40,162 nt of DNA from Akkermansiaceae bacterium UBA6138 (GTDB lineage Bacteria; Verrucomicrobiota; Verrucomicrobiia; Verrucomicrobiales; DEV007). Location of the stretch: the NCBI GenBank assembly GCA_002422425.1, contig DIVG01000027.1, positions 1 to 40,162 on the forward strand. Reading direction: 5' to 3'. The notes below the pieces were generated by a model. It worked only from the letters and a program-made list of their open reading frames with translations, was not told the origin of the DNA and made no database searches. How positions within the stretch are numbered: position 1 is the first letter of the stretch; each line of letters starts with the position of its first letter. Below are positions 8,744-16,999 of this stretch, piece by piece. A program made the position numbers and the translations under genes.

Positions 8744-8772
8744 CCTTGAGCTCCCATCAAGGAGTTTTTTTT
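8744..8772 (+). terminator. Intrinsic terminator, + strand
   Basis: Stem CCTTGA (8744-8749), 7-nt loop, TCAAGG (8757-8762), then AG and eight T residues (8765-8772). This is a canonical rho-independent terminator shape. No + strand protein gene lies upstream, so it implies a non-coding + strand transcript, or a leader that ends before smc. Confidence 0.55.
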
Positions 8773-8890
8773 GCGAAAAAAAGTCACTTTCAGCCTTACT
8801 TTTAAAACAAAACCCCTTCAGGAACCCGACGCCCCGCCGAATCGAGCCATTCCGCCCGCGATTCGCTAAAATTTCTCTCGACAGCAGGCC

Positions 8891-8915
8891 ACAAGGCTTC
8901 ATTGTAAGGCCTTGT
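8891..8915. promoter_or_regulatory. Inverted repeat upstream of smc
   Basis: Perfect 7-bp arms ACAAGGC (8891-8897) and GCCTTGT (8909-8915) separated by 11 nt, 71 nt before the smc start. It is not followed by a T-run, so it is more likely an operator or mRNA hairpin than a terminator. Only the repeat itself is seen; its role is inferred. Confidence 0.35.
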
Positions 8916-8985
8916 TTATCATTTCTGAGAATTAATTTCTTATTTTTAAGACCCGGTTGTCCACTCACTTCTGCACCTGCCTGCC

Positions 8986-11900
8986 ATGCGCCTGAAATCT
9001 CTCGAGATTCACGGATTCAAGTCCTTCGCCGATAAAACGAAGCTGGAGTTCCATGAAGGCGTCACGGGAATCGTCGGACCGAACGGATGCGGTAAATCCA
9101 ACATCGTCGATTCGATGCGCTGGGTTCTCGGGGAGACTTCTGCGAAAGCGCTCCGGGGTGGCGAGATGTCGGACGTCATTTTCAACGGCACCGACCGCCG
9201 TTCCCCGCTTGGTATGGCCGAGGTGACCCTGACCCTGTCGGGCTGCGCGGGCATTCTCGACACGGAGTACGATGAAGTCTCTCTCGGACGCCGCGTCTTT
9301 CGCGACGGTAAGAGTGACTACCTCATCAACAAGCAACCCTGCCGTCTCAAGGACATCCACAATCTCCTCATGGACACGGGCATCGGGAGATCGAGCTACT
9401 CGATCATGGAGCAGGGCAAAATCGACATGCTCCTGAGCTCGAAACCCGAGGACCGCCGCGCTGTTTTCGAAGAGGCCGCCGGGATCACGAAATACAAGAC
9501 CCAGAAGAAGGAAGCGCTTCGGAAGCTGGACTACACCGAGGCGAACCTCGTTCGTATCCGCGATGTCATTGCCGAGAACGAGCGCCAGATCCGCTCGCTC
9601 TCCCGCCAGGCGTCGAAAGCAAAGCGCTACCAATCGCTCTTTGACGACGTAAGGACTCTCGAACTCCACCTTTCACACAAAAAGTGGCGCGAGCTTCGCG
9701 CCGAGAAGTCGGAGCTGACGACCTCGATTCGCAACCTGCGCCTGCGGCAGGACGAACTGGAGGACGCCATCGAGAAGCGCCAGGCCGAGATGGCGGCCGC
9801 GCGGGTCGAGTATCAGGAAATCGAGAACCGCCTCTCTCATCTCCAGGCCGAGCTTTCCCGGCTGGAAAATGAGATCAGCGGAGCCAATAATCGCATCGAG
9901 TTCAACGGCGAGCGAGCGCACGAGCACGCCCTCCTCATTCGGAAAAACGAGGCCGACATCGCCCAGTCCACCGAAAAGCGCCAGCGTCAGGAAGCCGACA
10001 TCGAGAGCGCCAATCGTCAGCTCGAAACCGTCGCCGGTCGCATCGCGGCCGAGCAATCCCGGGTTGAAGAACTTGAGACGGAAACCCGCCGCGCGCGGGT
10101 CCTTCGTGAAGAGCTTAATGCCACACTGCGTCAGATCGAAGAGGAGCGCAGCCGCTTGAAAAGCCGCATCGCCAGCCTCGAGGCCACCATCGGCACGAAT
10201 GAACGCCAGGCCGATTCCGACCAGCTTCGCGCCACGCAGCTCACCGACGAGATCGCACGACTCCGGGCTGACGAAGACGCGCGCAAAAACGACGGCGCAG
10301 CACTGAGGGACCGCATTGCCGACCACCAGATCTCGATCGAAACGTTTGAGGAAAATCTCGCGGGGCTCGAACAAAAATATCACCGCGCGAGGCGCTCCGC
10401 CGCCGACATGCAGGAGGACCTCTCCTCCCTCCACAAGCTTCGCGCCGAGAAACGTTCCCGCCTTGAGGTTCTCGAGCAACTCGTCGCCGACGGGGAAGGT
10501 TTCGAAAAGGGCACCCAGGCAGTATTGAAAGGGCTCGACGAACCCGGGTTTTACACTCCTCACATCAGGCAGCCCCTCGCGAGCTACCTCGAAGTCGATG
10601 CCCGTTACGCCGAGGCGATCGAGGCCGCCCTGGGGCGCCGTCTTCAGGCCGTGATCGTCTCGGATGTCGAGATCGCCGAGAAAATCGTGAACTCTCTGCG
10701 GGAGGGCAGGATTGGTCAGGCCTCTGTCATCGCCGAGAGCCACCTCTCCGAAAACGCTTTCACCGATCCGGGGCGCGCTCCCCTCGGCGCGATCGGATGG
10801 GCGCTCGGACAAGTTCGCTGCCGCCCTGAAGTGGAGCCGCTGCTGGCCGGGTTGCTCTCCCGGGTCCTTCTCGCCGAAGACCTCAACACCGCTTTGCGTC
10901 TTCGCGAAAAAGACCCCTCCTTCGCCGTCGCCACTCTCACCGGTGAGTTTATCACCTGTGAAGGTATCATCCACGGCGGACGCACCGGTGACGAGTCCGT
11001 TTCCGTCCTGCGCATGCAGACGGAGATTCGCGATCTCAGGACGATGACCGACACCCTCGATACGGAGGTCCTCGCCCGCCAGGAACGGCGCGACGAACTA
11101 AACCAGCGGGTCGATCAGTTCGAAGGGAGCCTCCAGGAGGCGCGCGAAAAGCTACAGCAAAAGCGAGTCGCGTCATCGACGTTGGAGGGCAAGCTGGCTC
11201 TCATCGAACGCGATCTCAGTCAGCTCGGAAACCGCATCGAGAGCCTTGAGTGGGAGCAGCGCGATGTCGTCGAGCGCACCGCCAAGATCACTGCCGAACT
11301 TGAAGCCGGGCGCGCCGAGCGGGCCGCCGCGCTCGAAAAAGTGGAAGAACTCGACCTGACGACCGAAACCACCGGCACCGGGCTCGAGACCGCGCGCTCC
11401 CAGGAGGAGGCACTCACCGAAAAAGTCACCGAGGCCCGCACCTGTCTTGCCGTGGAACAGGGCACGAGGCAGAACCTGGAGGAACAACGGGAACCCATGC
11501 TGGCGCGCCTGCAGGAACTGCTCGAACAGGTAGAGCTCCGCGAAGCCGAAATCGCAAGCTACAAGGCCCGGATCGAAAACTCCGAGACCGAGACCGGGGC
11601 TCTGCAGGAGAAAATCCGTGAATGGGAGACCGCGGCGGCAGCGGCGCGTGCTGAAAGGGACAGCATCCGGAGCGAGAAAAACGGTTACTCCTCCCGCATT
11701 GAGGAAGGCGAGTCCGACCTGACCCATAAACGGCGCGAAGTCCAGACTGTCGCCGCCCAGAGAGGGAAAGAGGAGGTCCGCGTCGCCCAGTTCGATCTAA
11801 ATCTGGAAAACATCGAGCGCACCTGTCGCGACCGCTACCGGACCGAACTCGAATTTTTTGAACCTGACAGCCACGCCCTTCTCCTCGCGATCGAGGAACG

Positions 11901-12762
11901 CAAACGGAACGGCGCCGCCCGTTTGAAGAGTTATGCCGAACTTGAGGAGGGTGAGTCCGAAGAACCCGGCGGCGGCGACCAAACAAACCGTGAGCCCTTC
12001 CCCGTCGCCGGAGACACCGTTCCCGACGAGGAGCACGAGACCGCGCTCAGTGACCCGGCCGAGCCTGACTGGCCCTTCGTTGAGGACGTCGTCTCCCAGT
12101 TGCGCACCAAGCTCGATTCGATGGGCCCGGTTAATATTGATGCGATTGAGGAATTCGATGAGCTTGAAGAGCACTACAAATTCAACGTGCAGCAACTCAA
12201 CGACCTTGAGAATTCAAAGGAGGAGCTTCTCCGCATGATCGCAAGGATCAACCGCGACACCCGCAAAATGTTCTCGGAGACCTTCGAGAAAATCCGCAAG
12301 AACTTCCGCGACATGTTCCGCGAACTTTTCGGTGAAAAAGCCAAGGCCGACCTCGTTCTGATGGATGATGAAGATCCCCTCGAATGCGGTATCGATATCA
12401 TCGCCAAGCCCCCCGGCAAGAAGCTGCAGACCATCAGCCTGCTCTCGGGCGGCGAGCGATCCATGACTGCCGTCGCGCTGCTCTTCGGGATTTACATGGT
12501 GAAGCCCTCTCCCTTCTGTGTCCTCGACGAGCTCGATGCTCCCCTCGACGAGGCGAATATCTCCCGCTTTATCAAGGTGCTCGATCGATTTATCGGAGGC
12601 AGTCAGTTCGTCATCGTGACTCACAGCAAGCGCACCATGTCCAGGGCGGACGTGATGTATGGCGTTTCGATGGAGGAATTCGGCGTCTCAAAGACTGTCG
12701 GGGTGACCTTCTCAAAAGCAGGCGAAGGCAAAGGCATGAAGCAGGCCGCCGTGGGAGGCTGA
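8986..12762 (+). CDS. smc: Chromosome segregation protein SMC
   Basis: A 1258-aa SMC ATPase that organises and segregates the chromosome with ScpA and ScpB. The N-terminal head has Walker A GPNGCGKS at 31-38. Long coiled coils flank a hinge at about 505-655 (contexts GFEKGTQAVLKGL and GEFITCEGIIHGG). The C-terminal head has the ABC signature LLSGGERSM near 1152 and Walker B CVLDELDAPLDE near 1178. The frame is intact. It is 60-80 residues longer than typical SMC. Part of the excess is an acidic, glycine/proline-rich stretch at about 985-1030 (EEGESEEPGGGDQ...), just before the C-terminal head. It leads a compact operon with a DsbD-alpha-like gene 4 nt downstream and a SET gene after that. scpA and scpB are not in the window. 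Confidence 0.97.
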   Translation: MRLKSLEIHGFKSFADKTKLEFHEGVTGIVGPNGCGKSNIVDSMRWVLGETSAKALRGGEMSDVIFNGTDRRSPLGMAEVTLTLSGCAGILDTEYDEVSLGRRVFRDGKSDYLINKQPCRLKDIHNLLMDTGIGRSSYSIMEQGKIDMLLSSKPEDRRAVFEEAAGITKYKTQKKEALRKLDYTEANLVRIRDVIAENERQIRSLSRQASKAKRYQSLFDDVRTLELHLSHKKWRELRAEKSELTTSIRNLRLRQDELEDAIEKRQAEMAAARVEYQEIENRLSHLQAELSRLENEISGANNRIEFNGERAHEHALLIRKNEADIAQSTEKRQRQEADIESANRQLETVAGRIAAEQSRVEELETETRRARVLREELNATLRQIEEERSRLKSRIASLEATIGTNERQADSDQLRATQLTDEIARLRADEDARKNDGAALRDRIADHQISIETFEENLAGLEQKYHRARRSAADMQEDLSSLHKLRAEKRSRLEVLEQLVADGEGFEKGTQAVLKGLDEPGFYTPHIRQPLASYLEVDARYAEAIEAALGRRLQAVIVSDVEIAEKIVNSLREGRIGQASVIAESHLSENAFTDPGRAPLGAIGWALGQVRCRPEVEPLLAGLLSRVLLAEDLNTALRLREKDPSFAVATLTGEFITCEGIIHGGRTGDESVSVLRMQTEIRDLRTMTDTLDTEVLARQERRDELNQRVDQFEGSLQEAREKLQQKRVASSTLEGKLALIERDLSQLGNRIESLEWEQRDVVERTAKITAELEAGRAERAAALEKVEELDLTTETTGTGLETARSQEEALTEKVTEARTCLAVEQGTRQNLEEQREPMLARLQELLEQVELREAEIASYKARIENSETETGALQEKIREWETAAAAARAERDSIRSEKNGYSSRIEEGESDLTHKRREVQTVAAQRGKEEVRVAQFDLNLENIERTCRDRYRTELEFFEPDSHALLLAIEERKRNGAARLKSYAELEEGESEEPGGGDQTNREPFPVAGDTVPDEEHETALSDPAEPDWPFVEDVVSQLRTKLDSMGPVNIDAIEEFDELEEHYKFNVQQLNDLENSKEELLRMIARINRDTRKMFSETFEKIRKNFRDMFRELFGEKAKADLVLMDDEDPLECGIDIIAKPPGKKLQTISLLSGGERSMTAVALLFGIYMVKPSPFCVLDELDAPLDEANISRFIKVLDRFIGGSQFVIVTHSKRTMSRADVMYGVSMEEFGVSKTVGVTFSKAGEGKGMKQAAVGG

Positions 12763-12766
12763 GGAA

Positions 12767-13738
12767 ATGTCTTTTACGGTTCACCCGCAGAAATCATTTG
12801 AGAGGCGGGCGGTTTCTGCCCACCTTCGCGTTGTGCCGAAGACTGACCTCACTCCCGTTTTTTCGTTGCTCATTGCCGGGCTCCTTTGCTGCGTCACCGA
12901 GGCGCGCCCTGCCGAAGACGAGCCGGATAAAAAGTCGGGTCTCCGCAAGCTCCAGCTTGTTACCGACCGCAGCGCGGTCAGCCCGGGCGAGCCGTTTACC
13001 GTTGCGCTTGAGATCGAGCCCATGCCCGGATATCACACTTACTGGAGGGGGCCCGGAATCGTCGGCGTGGCCACGAACATCGAGTGGTCCCTTCCCGACG
13101 GTTTTTCCGCTGGTGAGATCGCGTGGCCTCCCCCGCAGAAAGTTCTCATGGCGGGAATCACCGCCTACGGGTATCGCGACCGCCAGCTGCTACTCACCGA
13201 AATCACTCCGCCGCAGGATCTTGAGGGGGATACGATCACTCTGAAAGCCCGCGTCGCCTGGATGGCCTGTTCGAACTCCTGCCATCCCGGATTCGGTGAT
13301 CTCACCCTGACCGTGCCGGTGAATCGCACGGGCGAAAAAGGGAAGGGCGGGACCGCTCTCTCTGAGGCCTTCGACAGGGTGCGGCGTTCGATTCCCCCGG
13401 CCGCTCCGGCGAGCTGGAAAATGGAGCTGCGCTCCGTGGCTCCTGATCAGATCGAGCTCGATCTCATCATCCCCGATTCCTTCCCGGCCCCGGCGCAGGC
13501 TCTTTCCTTCTTCTGCTATGACATGCAGGTGGATTCGGACGAACCGCAGCAAGTCACGGTTCTCGCGGATAAGGGTGGCACCAAATGGCGACTCGGCCTG
13601 ACCCGTCCCGACGTCGCTCCCCGCTCGCCCGCAGTCTTCGCCGGGGTCCTCTGCTACCCCGGGGGATGGCCCGGGCTGAATTCCTCCTTCGTCGAGATCT
13701 CGATCCCCTGGCCCCCCGGCACTTTTTCAAATGAGTAA
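12767..13738 (+). CDS. Exported DsbD N-terminal (alpha) domain-like protein
   Basis: A 323-aa protein with a hydrophobic export segment at about 27-45 (TPVFSLLIAGLLCCVTEA). The mature part resembles the DsbD alpha / thiol:disulfide interchange N-terminal domain: GYHTYWRGPG near 86, a YGYRD block, and a CSNSCHPGFGDLTL motif near 163-176 in place of the usual cysteine pair. The eight-helix DsbD membrane part and the thioredoxin-like gamma domain are absent. So it is a stand-alone domain, possibly receiving electrons from a separate CcdA-type protein. GGGAGG lies about 8 nt before the ATG. The start is 4 nt after smc, and the end overlaps the SET gene by 8 bp. The redox role is inferred from the family. 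Confidence 0.8.
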   Translation: MSFTVHPQKSFERRAVSAHLRVVPKTDLTPVFSLLIAGLLCCVTEARPAEDEPDKKSGLRKLQLVTDRSAVSPGEPFTVALEIEPMPGYHTYWRGPGIVGVATNIEWSLPDGFSAGEIAWPPPQKVLMAGITAYGYRDRQLLLTEITPPQDLEGDTITLKARVAWMACSNSCHPGFGDLTLTVPVNRTGEKGKGGTALSEAFDRVRRSIPPAAPASWKMELRSVAPDQIELDLIIPDSFPAPAQALSFFCYDMQVDSDEPQQVTVLADKGGTKWRLGLTRPDVAPRSPAVFAGVLCYPGGWPGLNSSFVEISIPWPPGTFSNE

Positions 13739-14279
13739 GCTTAACGCTCTAAAGAAGGGGGAAAGTTGTCACTCCGATTGGTGTGAAGTGAGAAATTCAG
13801 GGATCCACGGGCGCGGTCTTTTCGCCAAAAAAGACATCCCCGAAGGAACCTACATCATCGAATACCTCGGGGAGAAAATTACCAAAGAGGAATCACACCT
13901 GCGCGGCTGGACCCAGATCGATCACGCGAAGGTGACGGGAGAAGCGGCGGTTTACATTTTCACACTGGACGACGATCACGACATCGACGGGAATTTCCCG
14001 GAAAACTCGGCCCGCCTCATCAATCACAGCTGTGAGACCAACTGCGAGGCCTGGATCGACGAAGAGTCCATCTGGATCGTCGCGATGCAGGACATCGCCG
14101 CCGATGAGGAACTGTTTTATAATTACGGTTTTGATCTTGAATCCTATGAAGATCACCCCTGCCGCTGCGGCAGCAAACAGTGCGTCGGCCACATTGCGGG
14201 CAAGGAGTATTGGCCTTCCCTGAAGCGGAAGGTCGCCCGAAAAAAATCCCGACGCAAAGACCGTCCCGCAATGCCGTGA
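13731..14279 (+). CDS. SET-domain protein-lysine methyltransferase
   Basis: A 182-aa bacterial SET protein predicted to methylate lysines using S-adenosylmethionine. The motifs are complete: GIHGRGLFAKKDIPEG at the N-terminal side, RLINHSCETNCEAW at 95-108 with the pseudoknot N98-H99, ELFYNYGFD at 127-135 with the catalytic tyrosine, and a post-SET zinc cluster CRCGSKQC at 144-151. The C-terminal tail is strongly basic (KRKVARKKSRRKDR), suggesting nucleic-acid or nucleoid association. Its start overlaps the upstream gene by 8 bp. Such proteins are known from Chlamydia (NUE) and other bacteria. The substrate here is not evident, and no histone-H1-like gene is in this window. Confidence 0.93.
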   Translation: MSKLNALKKGESCHSDWCEVRNSGIHGRGLFAKKDIPEGTYIIEYLGEKITKEESHLRGWTQIDHAKVTGEAAVYIFTLDDDHDIDGNFPENSARLINHSCETNCEAWIDEESIWIVAMQDIAADEELFYNYGFDLESYEDHPCRCGSKQCVGHIAGKEYWPSLKRKVARKKSRRKDRPAMP

Positions 14280-14289
14280 GCGGATTCTC

Positions 14290-15033
14290 TCAGGGAAGCC
14301 GCAGACTCTGGCCGGCGCGGATATTGTCGCTGCTGAGCCCGTTGACCCGCTTCAAGGCGGGCACTGACGTGTTGTATCGGCTCGCGAGCGCAAAAAGCGT
14401 TTCTCCCGAGCGCACCTTATGGTAGCGGGTTGCCGCAGGGGCGACCGGCGCAGTAGGTTCCGGGACGGATGTGGGAATAGGAAGCACGGCGGAAAGAGAC
14501 GTCGACATTCCCGTTCCGGCGGAAGCCAGCTCCACTCTCCCGGTGTTTGAAGGCGCCTCCGGATCGCCGGACGACGCGGGCACCGCGCCGATCGCGGCAA
14601 GTGACGCCGATTCGGCGGGGGCGCCCGAATCCCCCGAGGCACGGGCAGCGGCGGCCTCCGCGTAGGTCGGATAGGCTGTCGGTCCCGGATCGATCAATCC
14701 CGGCTCCGTCCCTCCCGCCTTCACTGACCCCGACTTCTTTGAGGGCAACTTCCCGGCAGACGCCAGCGCGGCCGGGGGGGGAACCTCGGGGCTGGCCGAT
14801 CGATCACGCCCGCCCGTATTGCTCTTCACCCAATCCTTCCGATAGGCCCCGTTCTCGTCAAAGGGGTAGTCTTTTCGCTCAAGCCCGTGCCCGGCCGGCG
14901 TTTTTAACTTCACCGGATCATAACTGACGTCTTTGTAGGACTTGGCCGGCGTTTTGCACTGGGTCAGAAAGACCGGAGCGAACAGACCGATCGAGAGAAA
15001 ACAAATCGTGCGGAGAAAAGCGGACGAGACCAT
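14290..15033 (-). CDS. LysM-domain cell-envelope protein, probable lipoprotein
   Basis: A 247-aa exported protein. The N-terminus has a hydrophobic signal (about 5-24) ending in FLTQC, with C26 as possible lipidation site; glutamine at -1 is unusual for a lipobox, so lipidation is uncertain. Residues about 60-200 form a low-complexity alanine/serine/proline-rich linker. Residues 203-247 are one LysM domain (YHKVRSGETLFALASRYN...NGLSSDNIRAGQSLRLP) that should bind peptidoglycan. No enzymatic domain is attached, so it is probably an envelope anchor or part of a division or hydrolase complex. It is convergent with the SET gene, with only 10 nt between the stops. Confidence 0.87.
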   Translation of the reverse strand: MVSSAFLRTICFLSIGLFAPVFLTQCKTPAKSYKDVSYDPVKLKTPAGHGLERKDYPFDENGAYRKDWVKSNTGGRDRSASPEVPPPAALASAGKLPSKKSGSVKAGGTEPGLIDPGPTAYPTYAEAAAARASGDSGAPAESASLAAIGAVPASSGDPEAPSNTGRVELASAGTGMSTSLSAVLPIPTSVPEPTAPVAPAATRYHKVRSGETLFALASRYNTSVPALKRVNGLSSDNIRAGQSLRLP

Positions 15034-15300
15034 GGCGTGGAAGGGATTCGTTGAAACATTAACGATCCACCGGCCGTGACCGGTAGGGAAAACGATGAAA
15101 AATACTCAATATTTTATAAAAATAAAGAGAACTTAATAAAAATTTCACCTTGCCGGGCCGGTCCCCTCTTTTGTTTGTGCTTGCGGAAGCAGTGGCGCGA
15201 CGACATCGACATCAGAAGGTTGATCGAACGCGGCGGCGCACGATGTCGCTTTGACCTTAAACGGATCGTAAACTAGCGTTCCGCCTCCCGAATTCAAACG

Positions 15301-16950
15301 ATGCGAACCTTTCTTTTCTCCCTCGCTCTTGCCTCCGCCCTTATCGTCCCCGCCACCGCGCAGGAAAACAAGATTCTCGAACTGGGGCGTCTCACCTACC
15401 AGTCCTGCGTCGCCTGCCACGGCCCTGACGGAAGAGGGGTCAAAGCAGGGGACCTGCTTATGGCTCCCTCGCTCCACGACTCGGCTTTCGTAAAGGAGGA
15501 CTATCCCGGAGAACTCACCGCGATCATTCTCAAGGGCATCCTCAAATCCGACAACAAATACCTCCAGGCTATGCTGGCGCTGGAACTCGCCCTCAACGAC
15601 GAGCAGATCGCCGCGCTCATCGCCTTCGTGACAAAAGAATTCGGCGGAACGGAGCGGCGCGTTAAACCGGCTGATGTGGCGAAATGGCGCGAGGCACAGG
15701 CCTCCCGCACGAGTCCGTGGAAACGCGCCGAACTCGAGGAAATGATCCGCTCGGCGACCGCTCCGAAACTTCTCTCGAACGTGCGCTACACCTTCCACAC
15801 CGGTGAATGGAAAAAACTCCCCGATTTTTCCTCCCTTACTCCGGCTTCGAGTGGTGAACTGACGGAAGGGCTCATCTCACTCGCCCCGGCTAAAGAACAC
15901 AAACACGGCTTCGGCATGGTCTTTGATGCCGATCTCTTTATTCCCGAGACCGGTGATTACATTTTTTCCCTCACCTCTGATGACGGTTCGGCCCTGATCA
16001 TCGACGGGGAGACCATCGTCGGCAATGACGGCATCCATCCGGCCACGACGGTCGCGATGAAAGAGACCCTCCAGGCGGGGAGTCACACGATGCAGGTGCA
16101 ATACTTCGACGGCGGCGGCCAGCGTTCCCTCGCCCTTTCCGTAAAAGGTCCCGGAAAAACGGGGACCCAGTGGCTCTCCGTCGAAAAGGACGAAGCGAAA
16201 AAAGCCGCCCAGAGCTATGACCCCATCCCCCTGAGCTCCCGCCTCCCCGGCGAGGCAGTCGTCCACCGCGCCTTCATCCCCGATGCGAAACCCCGTGCCA
16301 TCGGAGTCGGTTACCCGGGCCGGGTCAATCTGGTCTGGGACGCCGACGTTCTCAACCTCGCCTATGTCTACCGTGGTGAGTTCATGGATGCGTCCCCCCA
16401 CTGGAACGCCCGCGGGTCCGGCAGCAAACCACTCGGGCAGGACCGCGTCAGGATAGCCCACGGGATGCCCTTCCAGGTCCTCGAGAGCCTTGACGAACCA
16501 TGGGTTCCCTACTCTGAAACGCAGATCAAATATGAACGGGACACCGTTGATCCGCAAAAAGAGATCACGATAAACGTTCGCCATCCCGACTACCGGTTCC
16601 GCGGCTACCGCCTCGACGCGAAGCGCTTCCCCACTTTCCGGTATGACTACCGCACTCTCACCGTGACTGACACCTTCACCCCCGAAGAGATCGAGGGGGT
16701 AACCTCGCTCGTGCGCACCATCAAAGTCGAGGGGGATCCCGGCGAAAACACCTACTTCCGGGTTGCTGATTCCGGTTCACAGTCGGTCACCGACGGCTGG
16801 ATCGACGTCGGCAGCGATCTTAAAATTCGAGTTACCGGGGCCGAAACAGTCACCCGCAAGGCGGGCGACAAGAGCGAGACTCTCGTTCCGGTTGCCCCCG
16901 GCAGCACCCTCACCCTCACCTACCGCTGGAACACCGCGCTCAAGCCCTGA
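15301..16950 (+). CDS. Secreted cytochrome c with PA14-like domain
   Basis: A 549-aa protein with a clear signal peptide (cleavage after about ATA, residue 20). A mono-heme site CVACH is at 36-40 in a cytochrome c domain running to about 115. This is followed by a PA14-like beta domain at about 165-290 (DLFIPETGDYIFSLTSDDGSALIIDG) and a C-terminal beta-rich region of about 250 residues that I cannot assign. Such fusions are typical of PVC bacteria and act outside the inner membrane, passing electrons from carbohydrate or alcohol oxidation. The propeller gene follows 49 nt later, so they probably form one electron-transfer pair. The upstream 267 nt include an AT-rich promoter-like segment (about 15095-15145). 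Confidence 0.9.
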   Translation: MRTFLFSLALASALIVPATAQENKILELGRLTYQSCVACHGPDGRGVKAGDLLMAPSLHDSAFVKEDYPGELTAIILKGILKSDNKYLQAMLALELALNDEQIAALIAFVTKEFGGTERRVKPADVAKWREAQASRTSPWKRAELEEMIRSATAPKLLSNVRYTFHTGEWKKLPDFSSLTPASSGELTEGLISLAPAKEHKHGFGMVFDADLFIPETGDYIFSLTSDDGSALIIDGETIVGNDGIHPATTVAMKETLQAGSHTMQVQYFDGGGQRSLALSVKGPGKTGTQWLSVEKDEAKKAAQSYDPIPLSSRLPGEAVVHRAFIPDAKPRAIGVGYPGRVNLVWDADVLNLAYVYRGEFMDASPHWNARGSGSKPLGQDRVRIAHGMPFQVLESLDEPWVPYSETQIKYERDTVDPQKEITINVRHPDYRFRGYRLDAKRFPTFRYDYRTLTVTDTFTPEEIEGVTSLVRTIKVEGDPGENTYFRVADSGSQSVTDGWIDVGSDLKIRVTGAETVTRKAGDKSETLVPVAPGSTLTLTYRWNTALKP

Positions 16951-16999
16951 GAGACGTTCCTATCCGCCCCCCATCACCCGCCCCCCACCTTTCAGGTTC

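Larger units (their letters stand above)
8573..8790. ncRNA. Candidate structured small RNA (strand undecided)
   Basis: About 200 nt of non-coding sequence with several nested pairings. GTGACTTT (8594-8601) is perfectly complementary to AAAGTCAC (8780-8787), and the adjoining CGC/GCG can extend this past an A-bulge, so the two ends can close on each other. Inside are a hairpin with TCTA/TAGA and CGCC/GGCG arms (8705-8733) and a tandem 12-nt repeat (CTTACCCCATG / CTCACCCCATC, about 8685-8706). A + strand terminator sits at 8744-8772 and a - strand terminator-like hairpin at 8573-8620. I could not match it to tmRNA, RNase P RNA, 4.5S RNA or a known riboswitch. Some wording resembles 6S RNA but not enough to call it. 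Confidence 0.35.
8439..8985. other. 547-bp non-coding region between the cassette and smc
   Basis: No convincing protein gene. It holds, in order, a palindrome (8468-8478) upstream of the cassette, a candidate structured RNA bracketed by opposed terminator-like hairpins (about 8573-8790), a T/A-rich stretch, and an inverted repeat (8891-8915) about 70 nt upstream of smc. Base composition is clearly more AT-rich than the flanking genes around 8520-8580, 8765-8815 and 8910-8950. Promoters for both divergent transcription units must be here, but I could not choose a single -35/-10 pair with confidence. Confidence 0.7.

Noticed and set aside
8690..8770. Possible 6S RNA on the - strand
   Set aside because: One stretch looks like the 3' half of E. 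coli 6S RNA, but the partner strand that should close the rod is not found upstream; kept only as an unassigned RNA candidate.
8501..8968. 155-codon - strand frame upstream of smc
   Set aside because: It runs through two terminator-like hairpins and poly-T/A runs (for example SDFFSQKKLL); no homology pattern. The region is better read as non-coding.
9673..10974. 433-codon open frame antisense to smc
   Set aside because: Mirror of the SMC coiled-coil region; composition and lack of motifs mark it as a shadow.
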